Notes: a model not told the origin generated them from the letters alone. A stretch of DNA of 64,000 bases from Septoria linicola (GCA_024114885.1 CP099424.1:124001-188000); one strand, 5' to 3'. Shown: positions 25,881-37,519, counted from the stretch's first letter. Program-made: numbers and translations.

Positions 25881-26535
25881 GATAAGGCACTACTAAGATA
25901 AGCTAAGGCGGCATACGGAAACGTTTACTAACGTAAAGGCAATTGAATGCACTAATATATTATAGCGCGCTAATTACAGCTTCCGCTTGCCGCGGTAGCT
26001 ACTGGAACTAGACGGTAAACATGCTCTATATACGAGCCGATAAATGTTCAGCCACAAGCTAGACAACACAGCGAGAGCTCTTGCGACCGAGCATGGGTTT
26101 GATGCTCATCCTCGTGGACTCCACACAGAGATAACGTGGAACAGATTCGCAATTGCGGCAGTAAAGACGCAGCATCGCTATCACGACCAGGAGATCGGAT
26201 CGGTACAGCACGAGGGACCAGTCATGCTTGAGCCTATGTGATCTCACCCGATCTCCAGTAAACTACATGCAATCTGGACAGCAACAACACTGTTACGACA
26301 GTGCCTTTACGGGAAGACGCTGCGAAGCCATGCCGACCTCTGCCAAGAATCTATACATGGCAATGGCAATTTGCTCGGCCCCTGCTAGCAACTACACAGA
26401 GTTGACTAGGATGACTAGTTCTTATATCAACACGAATTCTAGACTTCCGGAGTAGCTTCTCCCCCATCTTCAGTCCTAACAGAACGCAGACTGCTCACGT
26501 CCATCACGACAAAGTCTTTCAGCCAGCTCTTCACC
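25880..26535. other. Intergenic region upstream of the effector gene
   Basis: About 650 bp of normal composition separate the RIP-affected block from the effector start. Short open frames are present on both strands, but none has a recognisable product. This stretch presumably holds the effector promoter; no specific element was identified. Confidence 0.5.
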
Positions 26536-26953
26536 ATGTTCAAGCCTGCCACCCTCCTCATCTCCTTGGCTGCACTCACAGCACTTGCCTCCGGACAAGG
26601 GACCGACTTCACCTGTCCCTCAGCAGACATCTCATCAACACGATGCATGGGCCCGAAGGACTGTTTGTACCCTGATCCAAACAGCTGTGAGGGCTACATT
26701 CAATGCGCGCCAGCCGACGAGACGTACACTACCGGCCTCATATACCACATGCCATGTCCTGCTGGTCTACTATGGAACGATGTGCAAAAGTGGTGCGACT
26801 GGCCGGAGAATGCAACCTGCGAGCAAGTGGAGACAAGCAATACACAAGTGAATGCAGCTCAGCAGGACAACAAATGTAGGATCAACACATCGATACTGGC
26901 TGAATCTTGGTACTGACGATCATCACTCAGCAAACGATGGATATCACTCGTGA
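26536..26953 (+). CDS. Avr4: Avr4-like secreted chitin-binding effector (CBM14)
   Basis: This is a small secreted protein with a signal peptide (about residues 1-20) and one CBM14 (peritrophin-A type) domain at about residues 36-96. The CMGPKDCLYP block and the WNDVQKWCDWP block match the Avr4 family of Mycosphaerellaceae, whose members bind cell-wall chitin and shield hyphae from plant chitinases. Unspliced, the frame runs to 26916 (126 aa, 9 Cys). A good intron is visible at 26876-26930 (GTAGGA donor, TACTGAC branch, CTCAG acceptor). Splicing gives 120 aa ending at 26953 and exactly 8 Cys (27, 37, 43, 51, 57, 74, 87, 95), the Avr4 number. I prefer the spliced model. Family membership is strong; host specificity cannot be inferred. 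Confidence 0.87.
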
Positions 26954-27170
26954 TGCGTCTGTGCATACAGCAGAGCCCACGGAGTAGCTGGATATTATTG
27001 AGGCACGCCGCAAACGTGGAAGAGTTGAAAGCAGACGAACCAGCAAACACGATACTTTCAGGTCCATATCGCTGAGACCAATGCTGATATTGTGTTGAGG
27101 ATGAGACCATGGTCTATACGACGTCTACTGTAGAACGTCTTGTGCTATCTGACAACTACCAGGGTAGCTT

Positions 27171-29172
27171 CTATAGCTTTTCACTAGGCTGCGTGGCTGG
27201 GCGATCCGCTATGCTGGCAACTTCGCTCTCATGACCCAACTTTTCCGAGTTCTCTCGAGCACCAAGCTCGTTCATGGCCTCCTCTTCCTCGTCGTAATGC
27301 TTAAAGGTGAACCAGAAGATGATCGCAGTCAGGAACGAAGCGACTGAGACACCCGTGTACATCCACATGATAGCTGGGTCGCCAGTGGCTGGCACAAGCG
27401 CCTCACTGAGTGCTGAGCCGATAGCAGAGGTGAAGAGGTACAAAGACTGGACGAACGACTTCATCGACGGAGGCGCTTTTGTGTAGGCGTATTCAAGACC
27501 AGTGACGGAGATGAAGATCTCTGCAAGTCCAATGAACACATACGCCGGCGTCTGGACAGCGATGTGGACGTTGTTCGGAAGTGGAGAGTCGCCATCCATG
27601 CCCGCTGCACATTTCCCGGGGCTACCATAGCACGGCCCAGCGGAGTAGATGATGTGCTGAACAATAGCTGCGTAGGCGACGCAGAATGCGGCCAGAGTGA
27701 ATCCGATGGTGATACGTGCGATAGGCTTCAGCTCGATGTGGAACTTTCGCAGTGCCGGATAGACCACTCGGTCCAGGATCGGAATAAACACGATGATGGA
27801 GATCGGGTCGAAGTTCCTGTCGCAAGTCAGTAAACATTTCTCGACAAGTCAGACGGACTTCACTTACTGCATAAGATCGTTTGGCATGCCATAGCCTTGC
27901 ATCTGTGCCGCTTGACTGACAAAGTTCGAGGAAAATTGGCCGTAGACCACCCAGAAGACTGGATAGAAGCAGAACACCTTGCATGCACGCAAAGCACGCT
28001 TGAGCTCCTCGACGAAGTGATCGTTCCAGGCAACAGGCTTGGTCTTACCGTTGACTGCTCGCCAGCTTGGCTTAGCCGCATTCGTGTCTCGGTTCACAAT
28101 CATAATGCCGATAGCCTTGAAAGCATCGGTGATGATGGATCCCTGTGGTGGACGAACGATGTATCGACCGCGACAGAGGATGAGAATGCCCACGCCCACG
28201 CAGAACATCAAGAAGCACATCAGATAGGCAGTCCAAAAGCCTTTGTACTTCTCCATGAATGGCGTGGCAAGCAAGGACAAGCATCCGATGTTGATGCAAG
28301 CATAAAACATCATGTAGATTCGCTGGTAGGTTATGGCTGGATCGATCACTACCCGCTCTCCGGTCGGCAGCGTCTTGACAGCCATGATCCGTCTAGTGTA
28401 TTGGTCTGCGATGAGCGGTGCGATATTTGACTTGATACCTCCAGTACCTGCGATCTTTCGTCAGCTTCGTGCCCAGTAAACGCTGACGGCCTCGTGCTCA
28501 TACCAAACGCAATCACGATAATGGCTGTCACATATCCTCCAAGCGCAGCACCGTGCTCGATCGAAGTAGGCAAAGCAGTAGTCCAAAGGATAACGAGTCC
28601 GCACCAGTACACTCCGGCGAAGATCAGGATAGTCTTGTACTTTCCGAGGTACTGGTCAGAGATGATGGCACCAAAGATTGGTGTGACATAGCAGAAGAAT
28701 TGGAAGAACAGATTCAGTCCTGTGGCTCCAGCGTGACCAAGTCCGAGGCCCCGTTGTCCATCTTCTCCTCCCGGTCGGTTGTTGATGTAGTTCTGGAAGA
28801 GACCTTGGCATCCATAGTCTGGTCACGTCTTAGCAGGAAAGCACAACCTCGACAGAGAAATGACATACAAGTGAAACGCTCGCACAACTCGACACCAGCA
28901 ATGAGGTAAGCAGAGGCTGGGAACTTGTCGCCAATGTGCCTCAAGGTCTTCTTTTCGTGGTCTGTCGGCTCTGCCTCGTCTGGAGTCTGTTGATGATCGT
29001 GTTCGAGATCGACGACCGCTTGTTTCTCGTGCTCGATGACCGGCAGCTCAGCACCAGTCATGTCGACGGACCCAGCTCGGCCTCCAGTAGTGCCTCCGAT
29101 GGAAGCTCTGCCTTCGCGTTGCTGAAGCGTAGCGTGAAGCTCGACGGCTGCGTCCTCGTGGTTTTGTGCCAT
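27171..29172 (-). CDS. PTR2-type proton-coupled oligopeptide transporter
   Basis: This is a POT/PTR family membrane carrier importing di- and tripeptides with protons. Four exons (29172-28869, 28818-28504, 28447-27868, 27816-27171) join cleanly, with introns of 50, 56 and 51 bp, to give 614 aa. The N-terminal tail is long and hydrophilic (about 80 residues). The family's E-x-x-E-R proton motif (ELCERFTYYG) spans the first junction. The loop after TM2-3 has DQYLGKYKT, and FYACINIG matches the PTR signature. About 12 hydrophobic segments follow, with a charged C-terminal tail rich in Glu. An upstream in-frame Met at 29229 would add 19 residues; MAQ at 29172 is preferred but not proven. It converges with the effector gene. 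Confidence 0.9.
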
Positions 29173-30070
29173 CGTGTGGGCGACACGTAGAAGAGATCCT
29201 GAGAGAGTGGGACGAGCAGCAAGAGTCAAGACGAAGACAGCGCTGTCTATCTATACCGGACGCTTATGCACCAAGTGGATAACCTCTGTACTGGTGTCGT
29301 TCCACAGGAGGGCACGGCGAAATGCGAGCAATATTTGAGCCGGTCCATTCTCACGCGACTGTCTACATCGAGGGTCTAGAGATAGAGACAATCCATGTCA
29401 TAGGCGGAAAGTACTGCGCACAATCGAGAAGGCGACCGAAGTAAGGATCGTATCGTTGTATCCAAGACCCACAACCATTGATATGATTGGTGCTTCGCAC
29501 GCCCAGGTGGAAAAGCCGGAACAAGACTTTCTAGCGAGATGTAACCTTGCTTGCACCGTTGCTTGGGTTGCGCCGAGCACGTGCTTGTTGTAGACAAGTC
29601 TCGTTTGTCGCGTGGCAAGCTTGATAGTTGTGGATGCAGAACACTAGAAATGCATTTCGCGAGATCTTGCCGGACTCGATTGTCTCCAGGCAGTACACTC
29701 AGCCGAAGGCCTTGCATGGAACGAGTCACAGTCGGATGCGGCTCGAGCGCAATCAGTATCAATGTCTCGACTTGTCCTTGAAGCTCTCGCTGTCTGTCAA
29801 TGGGCCGGCCGTTCCGGGACGGCAGCTGTCAACGTAGAGCCAAGCAACGAAGGATGTGGTTCCATGATCATCAAAGATACTACAATGTTGCATTCACGAG
29901 AGACCTGCCTAATTTGTGCACTTCTGCTGCATGCATACCAGCAGGATCTGCCCTCATCAGCCTGCGAGCTGGAATCCTCTTGCGGCTTGTGAGCAAACGG
30001 GAATGCGAATTCGTGACGATACAAGATTCACGTACTGATTCCAAGCCACCACCATGTGTTCTGTGCTAGC
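29173..30070. other. Intergenic region, nothing recognised
   Basis: This 0.9-kb stretch is upstream of the transporter and downstream of the secreted Thr-rich gene. The short frames on both strands have no family features, no splice pattern linking them and no signal peptide. It should contain the transporter promoter. Confidence 0.5.
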
Positions 30071-31355
30071 TCAAGGGCATACTCCATCACTCCTTGCGCC
30101 AGCCTGAAGGGATCCAATAGCAGTATGCCTGTCGGAAACCAAACCAGTGAACACCGTCGCATTATCAAAGGTTGTGCAAATTCTCGTCTCATCATTCCAC
30201 ATGAAAGCATTGCATACATTTCGATTCCGGCAAGTCGTTGCGCAGTCGGAAATGCTGCCGATGTTCTGACAGGTCGTTGCAGTGCCGTCAGCGACACCAG
30301 CTAGTCGGCAGTAGATCGCATAGGTATATCCCTCTGCGAGAAGATGTCAGCAAAAGTCAGAAAGGGCTTGAGAGAGTCTTGTCATACGGAGGCAGATCTG
30401 CTGTTGAGGACAAGTGATGCACGGCACTGCGGTCTGCGTAGTGATCAATTGCGTTTGAGGCGTATCTGTCTGAAGGATCGTGGTCGCTCGGACCGTGGTC
30501 GTGGTCGTCGTGTCGGTGAGGATGGTGCTGGTGAAGGTCACAGAGGACGTCGAGGTGGCTTCAGTGGAGAATGTCGCAGTAAGTGATGTCGTGGAGGTCT
30601 GAGTTGTTGTCCTTGTTGTCGTTATTGGTGGTAAGGGAGTCTCGATACAAGAACAGGCTGTTGAGATGACGCTCGAGGACTGGGCTGTCAGAGCTACGAG
30701 GAGCGGATTGATGATGGGCACTAGAGCGCGCTTCTCGTGCTGACGAGCTTCGAGATCATAGCGACCTGATCGTCTACTATGAGCAGAAGCTGGCACAGGC
30801 GCTGGATTCGGAATCCTGGTTTGTGAAGCCTGGTCGGTGGCATCTCGCTTCTACAATGTCATTAGCTAGCTGATCAAGCCGAAAGCGCGCTGGAGTCGAC
30901 ATACTGCGTTGGCGCTGCAGACGGTGTTAGTCTGAGTGGCGCTGATCGAGGTGGAAGTGGACGTGAAGCTGGTGATTGTATCGGTTCCAGTGGTCGTTGT
31001 GACTGAGAACGAGATCAGCTCAGCTCTTCATCTTGTAATAGCACTGGAAGCAATTACCAATCGAAGTGCCGGTTGTGATTGTACTGTAATCAGTGGCCAC
31101 CGTGGTCGTGAAGGTACTTGTACCGGTAGTGCTAAAAAACGTGGCCACAATGGTAGATACTGTGCTTGTTTTGGTTGAGGTAGCAGTAGCTGTGCTTCGT
31201 ACAAGAGGAAAATTGGTAGAGCAGAAGGACGTGGCTGCGGGGACGTTGGACAGAGGTAACAATGCTAGGTATGGTATTCTGGTACACACTCCAGTAGCAG
31301 CTTGTGCGAACCCTGTGAAGCCCAAGGTGGCCAGCTGTACTTTTGTGGCAAGCAT
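30071..31355 (-). CDS. Secreted Thr/Ser-rich protein with PAN-like C-terminal Cys domain
   Basis: Four exons (31355-31058, 31002-30905, 30850-30388, 30333-30071) with introns of 55, 54 and 54 bp and matching phases encode 373 aa. Residues 1-20 form a signal peptide (MLATKVQLATLGFTGFAQAA). A short Cys-bearing N-terminal part leads into two Thr/Ser-rich tracts, which are likely O-glycosylated and extended. These are separated by a basic linker (HSRRSGRYDLEARQHEKR) that could be a Kex2-type cleavage area. The last 110 residues hold spaced cysteines in a PAN/Apple-like layout (YAIYCRLAG, CRNRNVCNAF, ICTTF). It is probably wall-associated or extracellular. I do not recognise a named family, and the PAN assignment is tentative. 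Confidence 0.72.
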
Positions 31356-33116
31356 CTTTCAATTTGGAGATACGAGACGGATGGAGGTGCCACTGTGGGA
31401 CTCTACTCAAGTCTTATAGCTGACCGCCCAGCACATCCGTACAACAGGGACTTCGAGCTCCCGAAATGGCCGGCCATCAAACAATGGGCTGGCCTGATGT
31501 TCTCCGCAAGCCACACGAAGCTTGCCATCTTATGAGTTGCGGCGCGCGTTTGACCAGAGCAGTTGCAGACGAGGTAGATTTGACCATACCAGAGAAGGTT
31601 GAGTAGGTCCTGGAGGGCGTTCGCGCTAGCCGCAACAAGATGCTGTACGATTCCGCGCTGTCTGTTTAAGCTTCAACATGGCGACACAATCTCAGCCTCG
31701 GCCACGTGGACGATCGCTCCAGACAAGCCTCAGCAACGGAGTCTCCGAATGACTTTCTCTCCCTCAGCGACCAGACGATGCATGTTGACTGATCAGTACA
31801 GGCGTTCAGCCTTTGAGGCGTAAGAAGACCGTTTGGACGTCTGTGAGACTCCCTATGTGAAAACCCAAGTAGAAAATCCGCCCCTGGCGAAGACACCTGA
31901 TAGCGAAGACTGCCGTTGTGGGTGCATTGTTCTATACCTGACTCTTGCGGCATTTGCGGCGAGCAGGATGTGCTACGCATTGCGAGTAGCGTTGGCAGCA
32001 ATGGCTCGTCAAGTACCCATCTGTGGGATCCAATGTCTGGGAAGGGCATGAAAAGCGCGCGCCACATCTCTTCCAGTGCTGATGTGCTCCATCTTAAAGC
32101 AATTGGAATCCGATCAGCACCTTGAGACGATTGCGAAAGGCGAGACTGCCACACCGGTAATGATCAGTCAGTCGACTGCAGGTCAATAGCTTCTCTTTTG
32201 CCCTGCGCCAGAGCGCAAGTCGTAATCATGCGAAGAAGTACTTCCTGATGTCAACAAAGCCCAGCTGCACACAGGTCATTTTCGCGAGACCACCGACCAT
32301 TGTAGCGCTGGAGACTGTCTGCTCTCGCAGCTCCCAGCGCATACGATAAACCCGAGCAGGCTGTAAGGTAGCATGATCTTTTGAAGGAGAAGCAGCGAGC
32401 GGTAAAGCTCTTCGGCCGATCGAGTGGATTGTAGACCAGAGTGAGATTGTCTTGAGGCGATGGTGTACTTCCCGTCAAGTGAGGCCTGAGCCGTGATCGG
32501 CCTGAGCTTGGACACCAAGGCAGCATCTGGTCCGAAGTCGCCCTTCATCCCAGTCTCTCACCACGACATGTACACTCTGCGCCTCGAGTGGATGGGTTCA
32601 CTTGTCAATCTTCCTCAATCGATGATGCGAGAATTTCCGTCTCGAGTGTCAGTAAGCTGGACTGAGCACGCGCGTGCCGGCACTCCTTCTTCTCCGTGCC
32701 CAGCTCGATAGGCCGTGATCGAGAAACGATGGCTAGGAACACGTACAGCTGATGTCGACAGCCATCACTAAAATTCATTACTGTTTGCTGCCGAACAGTA
32801 AGTCCCTATCAGTGGGAGTTTAGCCGTCCCCAGATCTGCCTAGACGCTAACATAGATGGCTGCACAGTCTAGCTTCGAGCCGATGTTCATCCAATGTGAT
32901 CCCCAGCGAATGATCTCCACTTCGTTCATGTCCAAGACATTGTCAGCAACGTAGGCATCTCCAGCCACTCCCTGCGCCGGACGATAGATCACTATTGATA
33001 CACTTCCGACGATAGCACACGAGGACTCCATCCGACGACGGAACATGATGAGCCCGTAAGTACAACGTGCTTCGTGCACTATCCGTGGTCCTCTGCAACC
33101 ACAAACGTCATTCATC
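31356..33116. other. Long intergenic region, no supportable gene
   Basis: This 1.76-kb stretch has several overlapping frames on both strands, the longest on the minus strand at 31666-32154 (162 aa). None shows a signal peptide, conserved motif or consistent splice sites. It could hold a decayed gene or a non-coding transcript, but nothing can be claimed. Confidence 0.45.
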
Positions 33117-34830
33117 ATGCGTAGAGCAGCTACGTGGTTGGCATTGAGCCAACAGCTCTTGGCCTCTTCCGCCACACCAGTCGTCAATCTCGCAGGCTAT
33201 GGCTCTTTCTCCGGCTTGTCAGTCAACAGCTCGTTGACGAATGACACTCTTTCGGCTCCCGTGGATGCCTGGCTAGGCATCGACTACGCAGTGCAGCCAG
33301 TCGGTGAACGAAGATTCAAACCTGTGGAAGAGCGGCCAGCAGCTTTCAATGGGACCCATGCAGTAACAACGTACGGCAAAGTCTGTGTGCAAGATCCAGC
33401 TCAGCTGCCATATGACCAAGACGAAGCATGTCTGAGCTTCAACGTCTTCCGCACGGCACACGTATTCCTCGATGAGAAGCTGCCTACCCTTGTCTGGATT
33501 CATGGTCGGTCCCTCCCTTTCCTATGAGCATGTGAAATTGAGCTTACGCGCGTGCATAGGCGGCGGCTTCGTGGCAGGGTCTGCGCGCAGCCTCGATGGT
33601 GCATCCTTCGTTGCATCATCTGAGCGACCCATCGCCGTCGTTACGTTCCAATATCGACTCAACTCTCTGGGCTTCTTACCCTCCACTCTGTTCGAAGAGG
33701 AGGGCCTACTCAACCTGGGACTTCTCGACCAGCGCTTCTTGCTCGAGTTCTTGCAAGATCACCTCAGCTCATTCGGTGGTGACCCAACACAGATCACACT
33801 CGGCGGTCGTTCTGCTGGAGCACACTCAACTGGCATTCACTACTTCCACAACTACGATTATGATATCGACAAGCCTTTGTTCGCACGCGTCATCCACCAG
33901 TTCGGTGCCGTTACTGCTCGAGCATTCCCCAACTCCAGCTACTCGCAGTATCAATCGGACTTTAAACGCTTCATGGGTGCATTGAACTGCTCTACTGAGG
34001 TTAGGAATGCCGAAGCTTTGAAATTTCTTCGCGCTGTACCGATCGACGTTATCTAGTCCGAGAGTGCTCAGATGTACATTGATGGCGAATCCAGGATCGC
34101 ATGGCCTTTCCAGCCTACACTTGGTGGTCCTCTGCTCGAACGTCCTGGCTCAGTAAGCAGTCGTGAAGGTACCTTCTTCCACCTTCCTGCCATTACCTCT
34201 CACGTCACAAACGAGGGCAAATACTACACACCGGGAGACCTCCAGTCGAACGACGACTTCTTGCAATTCATGCAGCAGACCAGTCCAGATCTGAACATTA
34301 CCGACATCAGCCTCATCAACGAGCTCTACCCAGATCCTGTCGCGCATCCAGACTCGCCATACGCCAGCTCGCCCAACTCAACACAATACAATCGTCTCTC
34401 CGAAGCCTGGTCCGACTACGCATACATCTGCCCGAGCCGAGAGACAGCGTATCGTGTTTCCAAAGCTGGCGTGCCAATCTACCGCGCGCACTTCAACACG
34501 CCTGATAACCCGCTTGAGTACCAATCATGGCGTGGCATTCCTCATATTTCTGATACGAGATATACATGGGCCTCCAGGAAAGTGCCATACACTGTCACAG
34601 GAGATATCTACCACGCCTACCTCGCATCTTTCGTCACAACAGGTGATCCAAATACGGCACGTCTACCTGGCACACCTGAGTGGCCGGTTTACGATGGGTT
34701 GAAGGGCGCCGAGGCCGAACAATTGATCATCAACCCGGGCAATTTCACAGTAGTCGAAAAGGATTCGTACCGCAGGGCACAGTGTGACTTTTGGAACAGC
34801 GAGGAGCGCGCAGGCAGATTGAACAAGTAG
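33117..34830 (+). pseudogene. Secreted type-B carboxylesterase/lipase with one internal stop
   Basis: This is an alpha/beta-hydrolase of the cholinesterase-like carboxylesterase family. Exon 1 (33117-33504) encodes a signal peptide (about 1-19). The 55-bp intron falls in the oxyanion-hole motif WIHGGGF. Exon 2 (33560-34830) carries the nucleophile in GGRSAGAHS, a probable acid in TNEGKYY and the catalytic His in GIPHISDTRY, so the triad appears complete. Full length would be about 552 residues, typical of the family. The one defect is a TAG at 34054-34056, in frame, with perfect coding on both sides. A C-to-T change of CAG, or G-to-A of TGG, would make it, both RIP-type. Readthrough, a recent null allele or an assembly error are all possible. 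Confidence 0.82.
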
Positions 34831-34882
34831 GTGTACGTACTTGACCATTGACATCGTCTAGTACATCTGCATCATGATCCCT

Positions 34883-35813
34883 TTACTGCAAATACTTCTT
34901 CGCAGTCAGCTCATCAATCAGATCGAACATTGCCTTCCCACCCATCCAGCCCGCTTTATGCGAGCCAGCAACACCTTTAGTGTATTCTGCTTCCTCGCTC
35001 GAAATCTTGATCGTCTCAGTCCCACGACCACTCGCTGCCGCATCAGCTAGCAAATTGACATGGCAGCACTTGTCGAGCAAGTAAAACCAGTTCACAGCTT
35101 CTTCGATCGTCTGACCGACAGTCAATAAACCATGATTCCTCAGTAACGCAGCTTTCTTATCCCCGAGTGCAACTGCGATATCGCTTCCTTCATCTTCGGC
35201 GAGGACAACGCCTTTTCCTTCGAAGACGACGTGGTCCTCCACATGTGTCAGCAAGAGAATCAATAGGAGAAGCTGAAAATGTGCTTACATCATGGAAGAT
35301 GCAAGACTCCAACGAGATGGGATCAAGAGGCTTTCCCAAGGCACAGAACGCCCGTCCATAGACTGAATGTGTGTGAGCGGCGCACATGACATCTGGTCTG
35401 GCTTCATGAATAGCTCCATGAATCAAAAACGCCGCTCTGTTGAGCACCCCGACTTTTCCAGCGTTCAGGATCTTGCCTTTGTGGTCAACGCGAATGAGAT
35501 CGCTTTTGTTGATAAGATTGAAGTCCACGCCGAGGGGATTGACCCAAAACGTATCTGGCTCGATCGGGTCTCGAACAGTGATGTGGCCGGCAAGGCCTTC
35601 ATTCAAGCCATAATGACCAAAGATGCGATAGGCTCCGGCAAGGCGACCTTTGATGTAGTCTCGCTCTTCCTCTTCAGTGGCGAATTCGAGCTTCGGAGGG
35701 GAGAGGAAGCCGATCTCTTGTCCAGCACTCTTCTGCAGATCTGGAACTGCTGCCTTCTTTGGAGGCCCATTCGTGGCCGCAATGTTAAGATCGGCTGTTG
35801 AGACTGGTGCCAT
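34883..35813 (-). CDS. Class II aldolase/adducin-domain protein
   Basis: Two exons (35813-35289 and 35236-34883, intron 52 bp) encode 292 aa. The fold is that of class II aldolases and adducin heads, metal-dependent enzymes that cleave or epimerise sugar phosphates. The metal-binding pair is visible in AAHTHSVYGRAF, a third His lies in RNHGLLTVG, and FHDDHVVFEG..GVVL follows as in relatives. The first 35 residues are a low-complexity extension without a targeting signal. Substrate cannot be told from sequence. It converges with the esterase gene, the two coding ends being about 50 bp apart. Confidence 0.88.
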
Positions 35814-36560
35814 TCTGCAATTATGTGCAAAGAGCTGTCTCGAAGTATTGTATTGTGCTTCAAGATCAGAAGTGAAGATGATTACCTATATAGCTCAGCT
35901 TGTGAGCTCAGCGTGGGTAACCTCTACCTCCACGCAGGGCAAATGCATAATGTGTGCAAGGCGAGCTATTGGACCTCGAACGAGCTACCCCAGGAACAAG
36001 CTAAGAACGTCAGCGGTACTCCAATACTTCGCTGTATTGATATCGATATGTATAGCCGACCTGAGATCCTGCTCAAACCCAGCACTGATGATATGTAAGC
36101 TACGCCCTGCCCGAGTATTGGAGCGAAGCGGTTGTTGTGCGGGAGTGTCGACAGCTCGTGAAGCATAGAAGGCCGAAGTGCGAGTCTTCTCTGAATGACA
36201 GCTTATGCATTGATGTTCATGTACAAAACCAGTGCTCTTGTAGTAATTATGCATTACATCCTGCTCGGCTGGACATTTGTCGAAGCTCGGGTCATCCACA
36301 CGTAACTGTCCAGATCACCGCTGGGCTTTACTCCTTTCCAGGCTTTAACAAGCATGTGGAGCCGCGTGCTGAGAGCAGAACTATCGAGATTACGATGCAC
36401 TGCAGCGAAAGAGACACATTGTCGATGTAGAGAGATGGGAAAGAAGCTTGCAAAGAGTCCCAATTGCTTCAACGTGCACAGCCAATGACATCATCCTCGA
36501 CTTCCACCATCTCCATCACTCCAACAATCATCCCACAAACAGATACCAGCCGCATCAGCC
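35814..36560. other. Divergent promoter region of the aldolase and SDR genes
   Basis: About 750 bp lie between two divergent genes. Short frames overlap on both strands without family features. It presumably contains both promoters, but no element was identified. Confidence 0.45.
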
Positions 36561-37373
36561 ATGTCCTCCAAGAACTATCTCATAACCGGCGCAGCACGAG
36601 GCATAGGCCGCGGCCTCTCCCGCCTGCTCCTTTCAAAAGGTCACCGCGTCTTCCTCATAGACAACAACTCCTCCGAACTCACACATACCTTATCCCAGCT
36701 CTCTACGCAAAGCCACATGCAAGACAAATCCTTCAGCTCCGCACTCTGCGATCTCCGCCACCCAGCCGCAATCACTCAAGCCGTAGCTTCTGCTTCAAAG
36801 TTTTTCGACGGGCATCTGGATGTTCTGATTAATAATGCCGCGCATACATCCATGGTCGGAAACCGAAAATCACACCTATCCGAGCTGAGTTTCGAAGATT
36901 GGAATGATTCCTTAGCGATCAACCTCACAGCTCCCATGCTCCTCTCTCAAGCCTGTCTCCCTCTTCTCCAACAATCAAACCGAGCACAAAGTGGCGTGAT
37001 CCTCCACATATCCTCCACCCGCGCCCTGCAATCCGAACCAAATAATGAACCCTACTCCGCCACAAAAGCCGGTCTTCTCGGGTTGACGCAATCCATGGCT
37101 GTGAGTTTAGCTCCGCAAGGAATCCGCGTGAATGCGATTTTGCCGGGATGGATTTATGTAGAGCATGAATGCCAAGAAGCCGATGAGAAAGGGACGAAGT
37201 GGGAGGAGGGGTTGAGCAAGGAAGATCATGCGTGGCATTTGACGGGGCGGGTAGGGAGAGTGGAGGATGTGTTGAGGGCGGTGGAGTATCTTGTTGAGAA
37301 TGAGGGGGTGTGTGGGTCGGAGTTGGTGGTTGATGGGGGTGTGACGAGGAAGATGGTGTATCCTGAAGAGTGA
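36561..37373 (+). CDS. Short-chain dehydrogenase/reductase
   Basis: This single-exon, 270-aa classical SDR is an NAD(P)-dependent oxidoreductase. The cofactor-binding TGAARGIG is at residues 9-16, NNAA at 91-94, the structural Asn in INLTAP at 121, the catalytic Ser near 151-152, and Tyr165/Lys169 in YSATK. The C-terminus (GSELVVDGGVT) is typical of glucose/ribitol-dehydrogenase-like members. The acidic residue after beta-2 (FLIDNNSS) favours NAD over NADP. Substrate is unknown. It starts 747 bp from the divergent aldolase-like gene, and both could act in sugar metabolism, though that is only inference. Confidence 0.92.
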   Translation: MSSKNYLITGAARGIGRGLSRLLLSKGHRVFLIDNNSSELTHTLSQLSTQSHMQDKSFSSALCDLRHPAAITQAVASASKFFDGHLDVLINNAAHTSMVGNRKSHLSELSFEDWNDSLAINLTAPMLLSQACLPLLQQSNRAQSGVILHISSTRALQSEPNNEPYSATKAGLLGLTQSMAVSLAPQGIRVNAILPGWIYVEHECQEADEKGTKWEEGLSKEDHAWHLTGRVGRVEDVLRAVEYLVENEGVCGSELVVDGGVTRKMVYPEE

Positions 37374-37519
37374 GTAAGTAGATGGGTTCTCTGTTCATCA
37401 TTTCGTTTGATCTTCCCATCTCGTACAATTCCATCTCGTAGCCCTCGTCTATCGTTTCTCGAGTTCTATGTCTATGCACACCGTGCCAAGCTTTTGTCCA
37501 TTCCTTCTGCTGTTATTGC

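Noticed and set aside
26044..26455. Short open frames just upstream of the effector
   Set aside because: They have no signal peptide, conserved motif or splice pattern, and overlap frames on the other strand equally well.
27897..28430. Plus-strand frame of 177 residues
   Set aside because: It is antisense to exon 3 of the peptide transporter, whose frame, motifs and introns are consistent.
33117..37373. Esterase, aldolase-like and SDR genes as a biosynthetic or catabolic cluster
   Set aside because: No core synthase, transporter or regulator accompanies them, and the families are too common for adjacency alone to mean a pathway.
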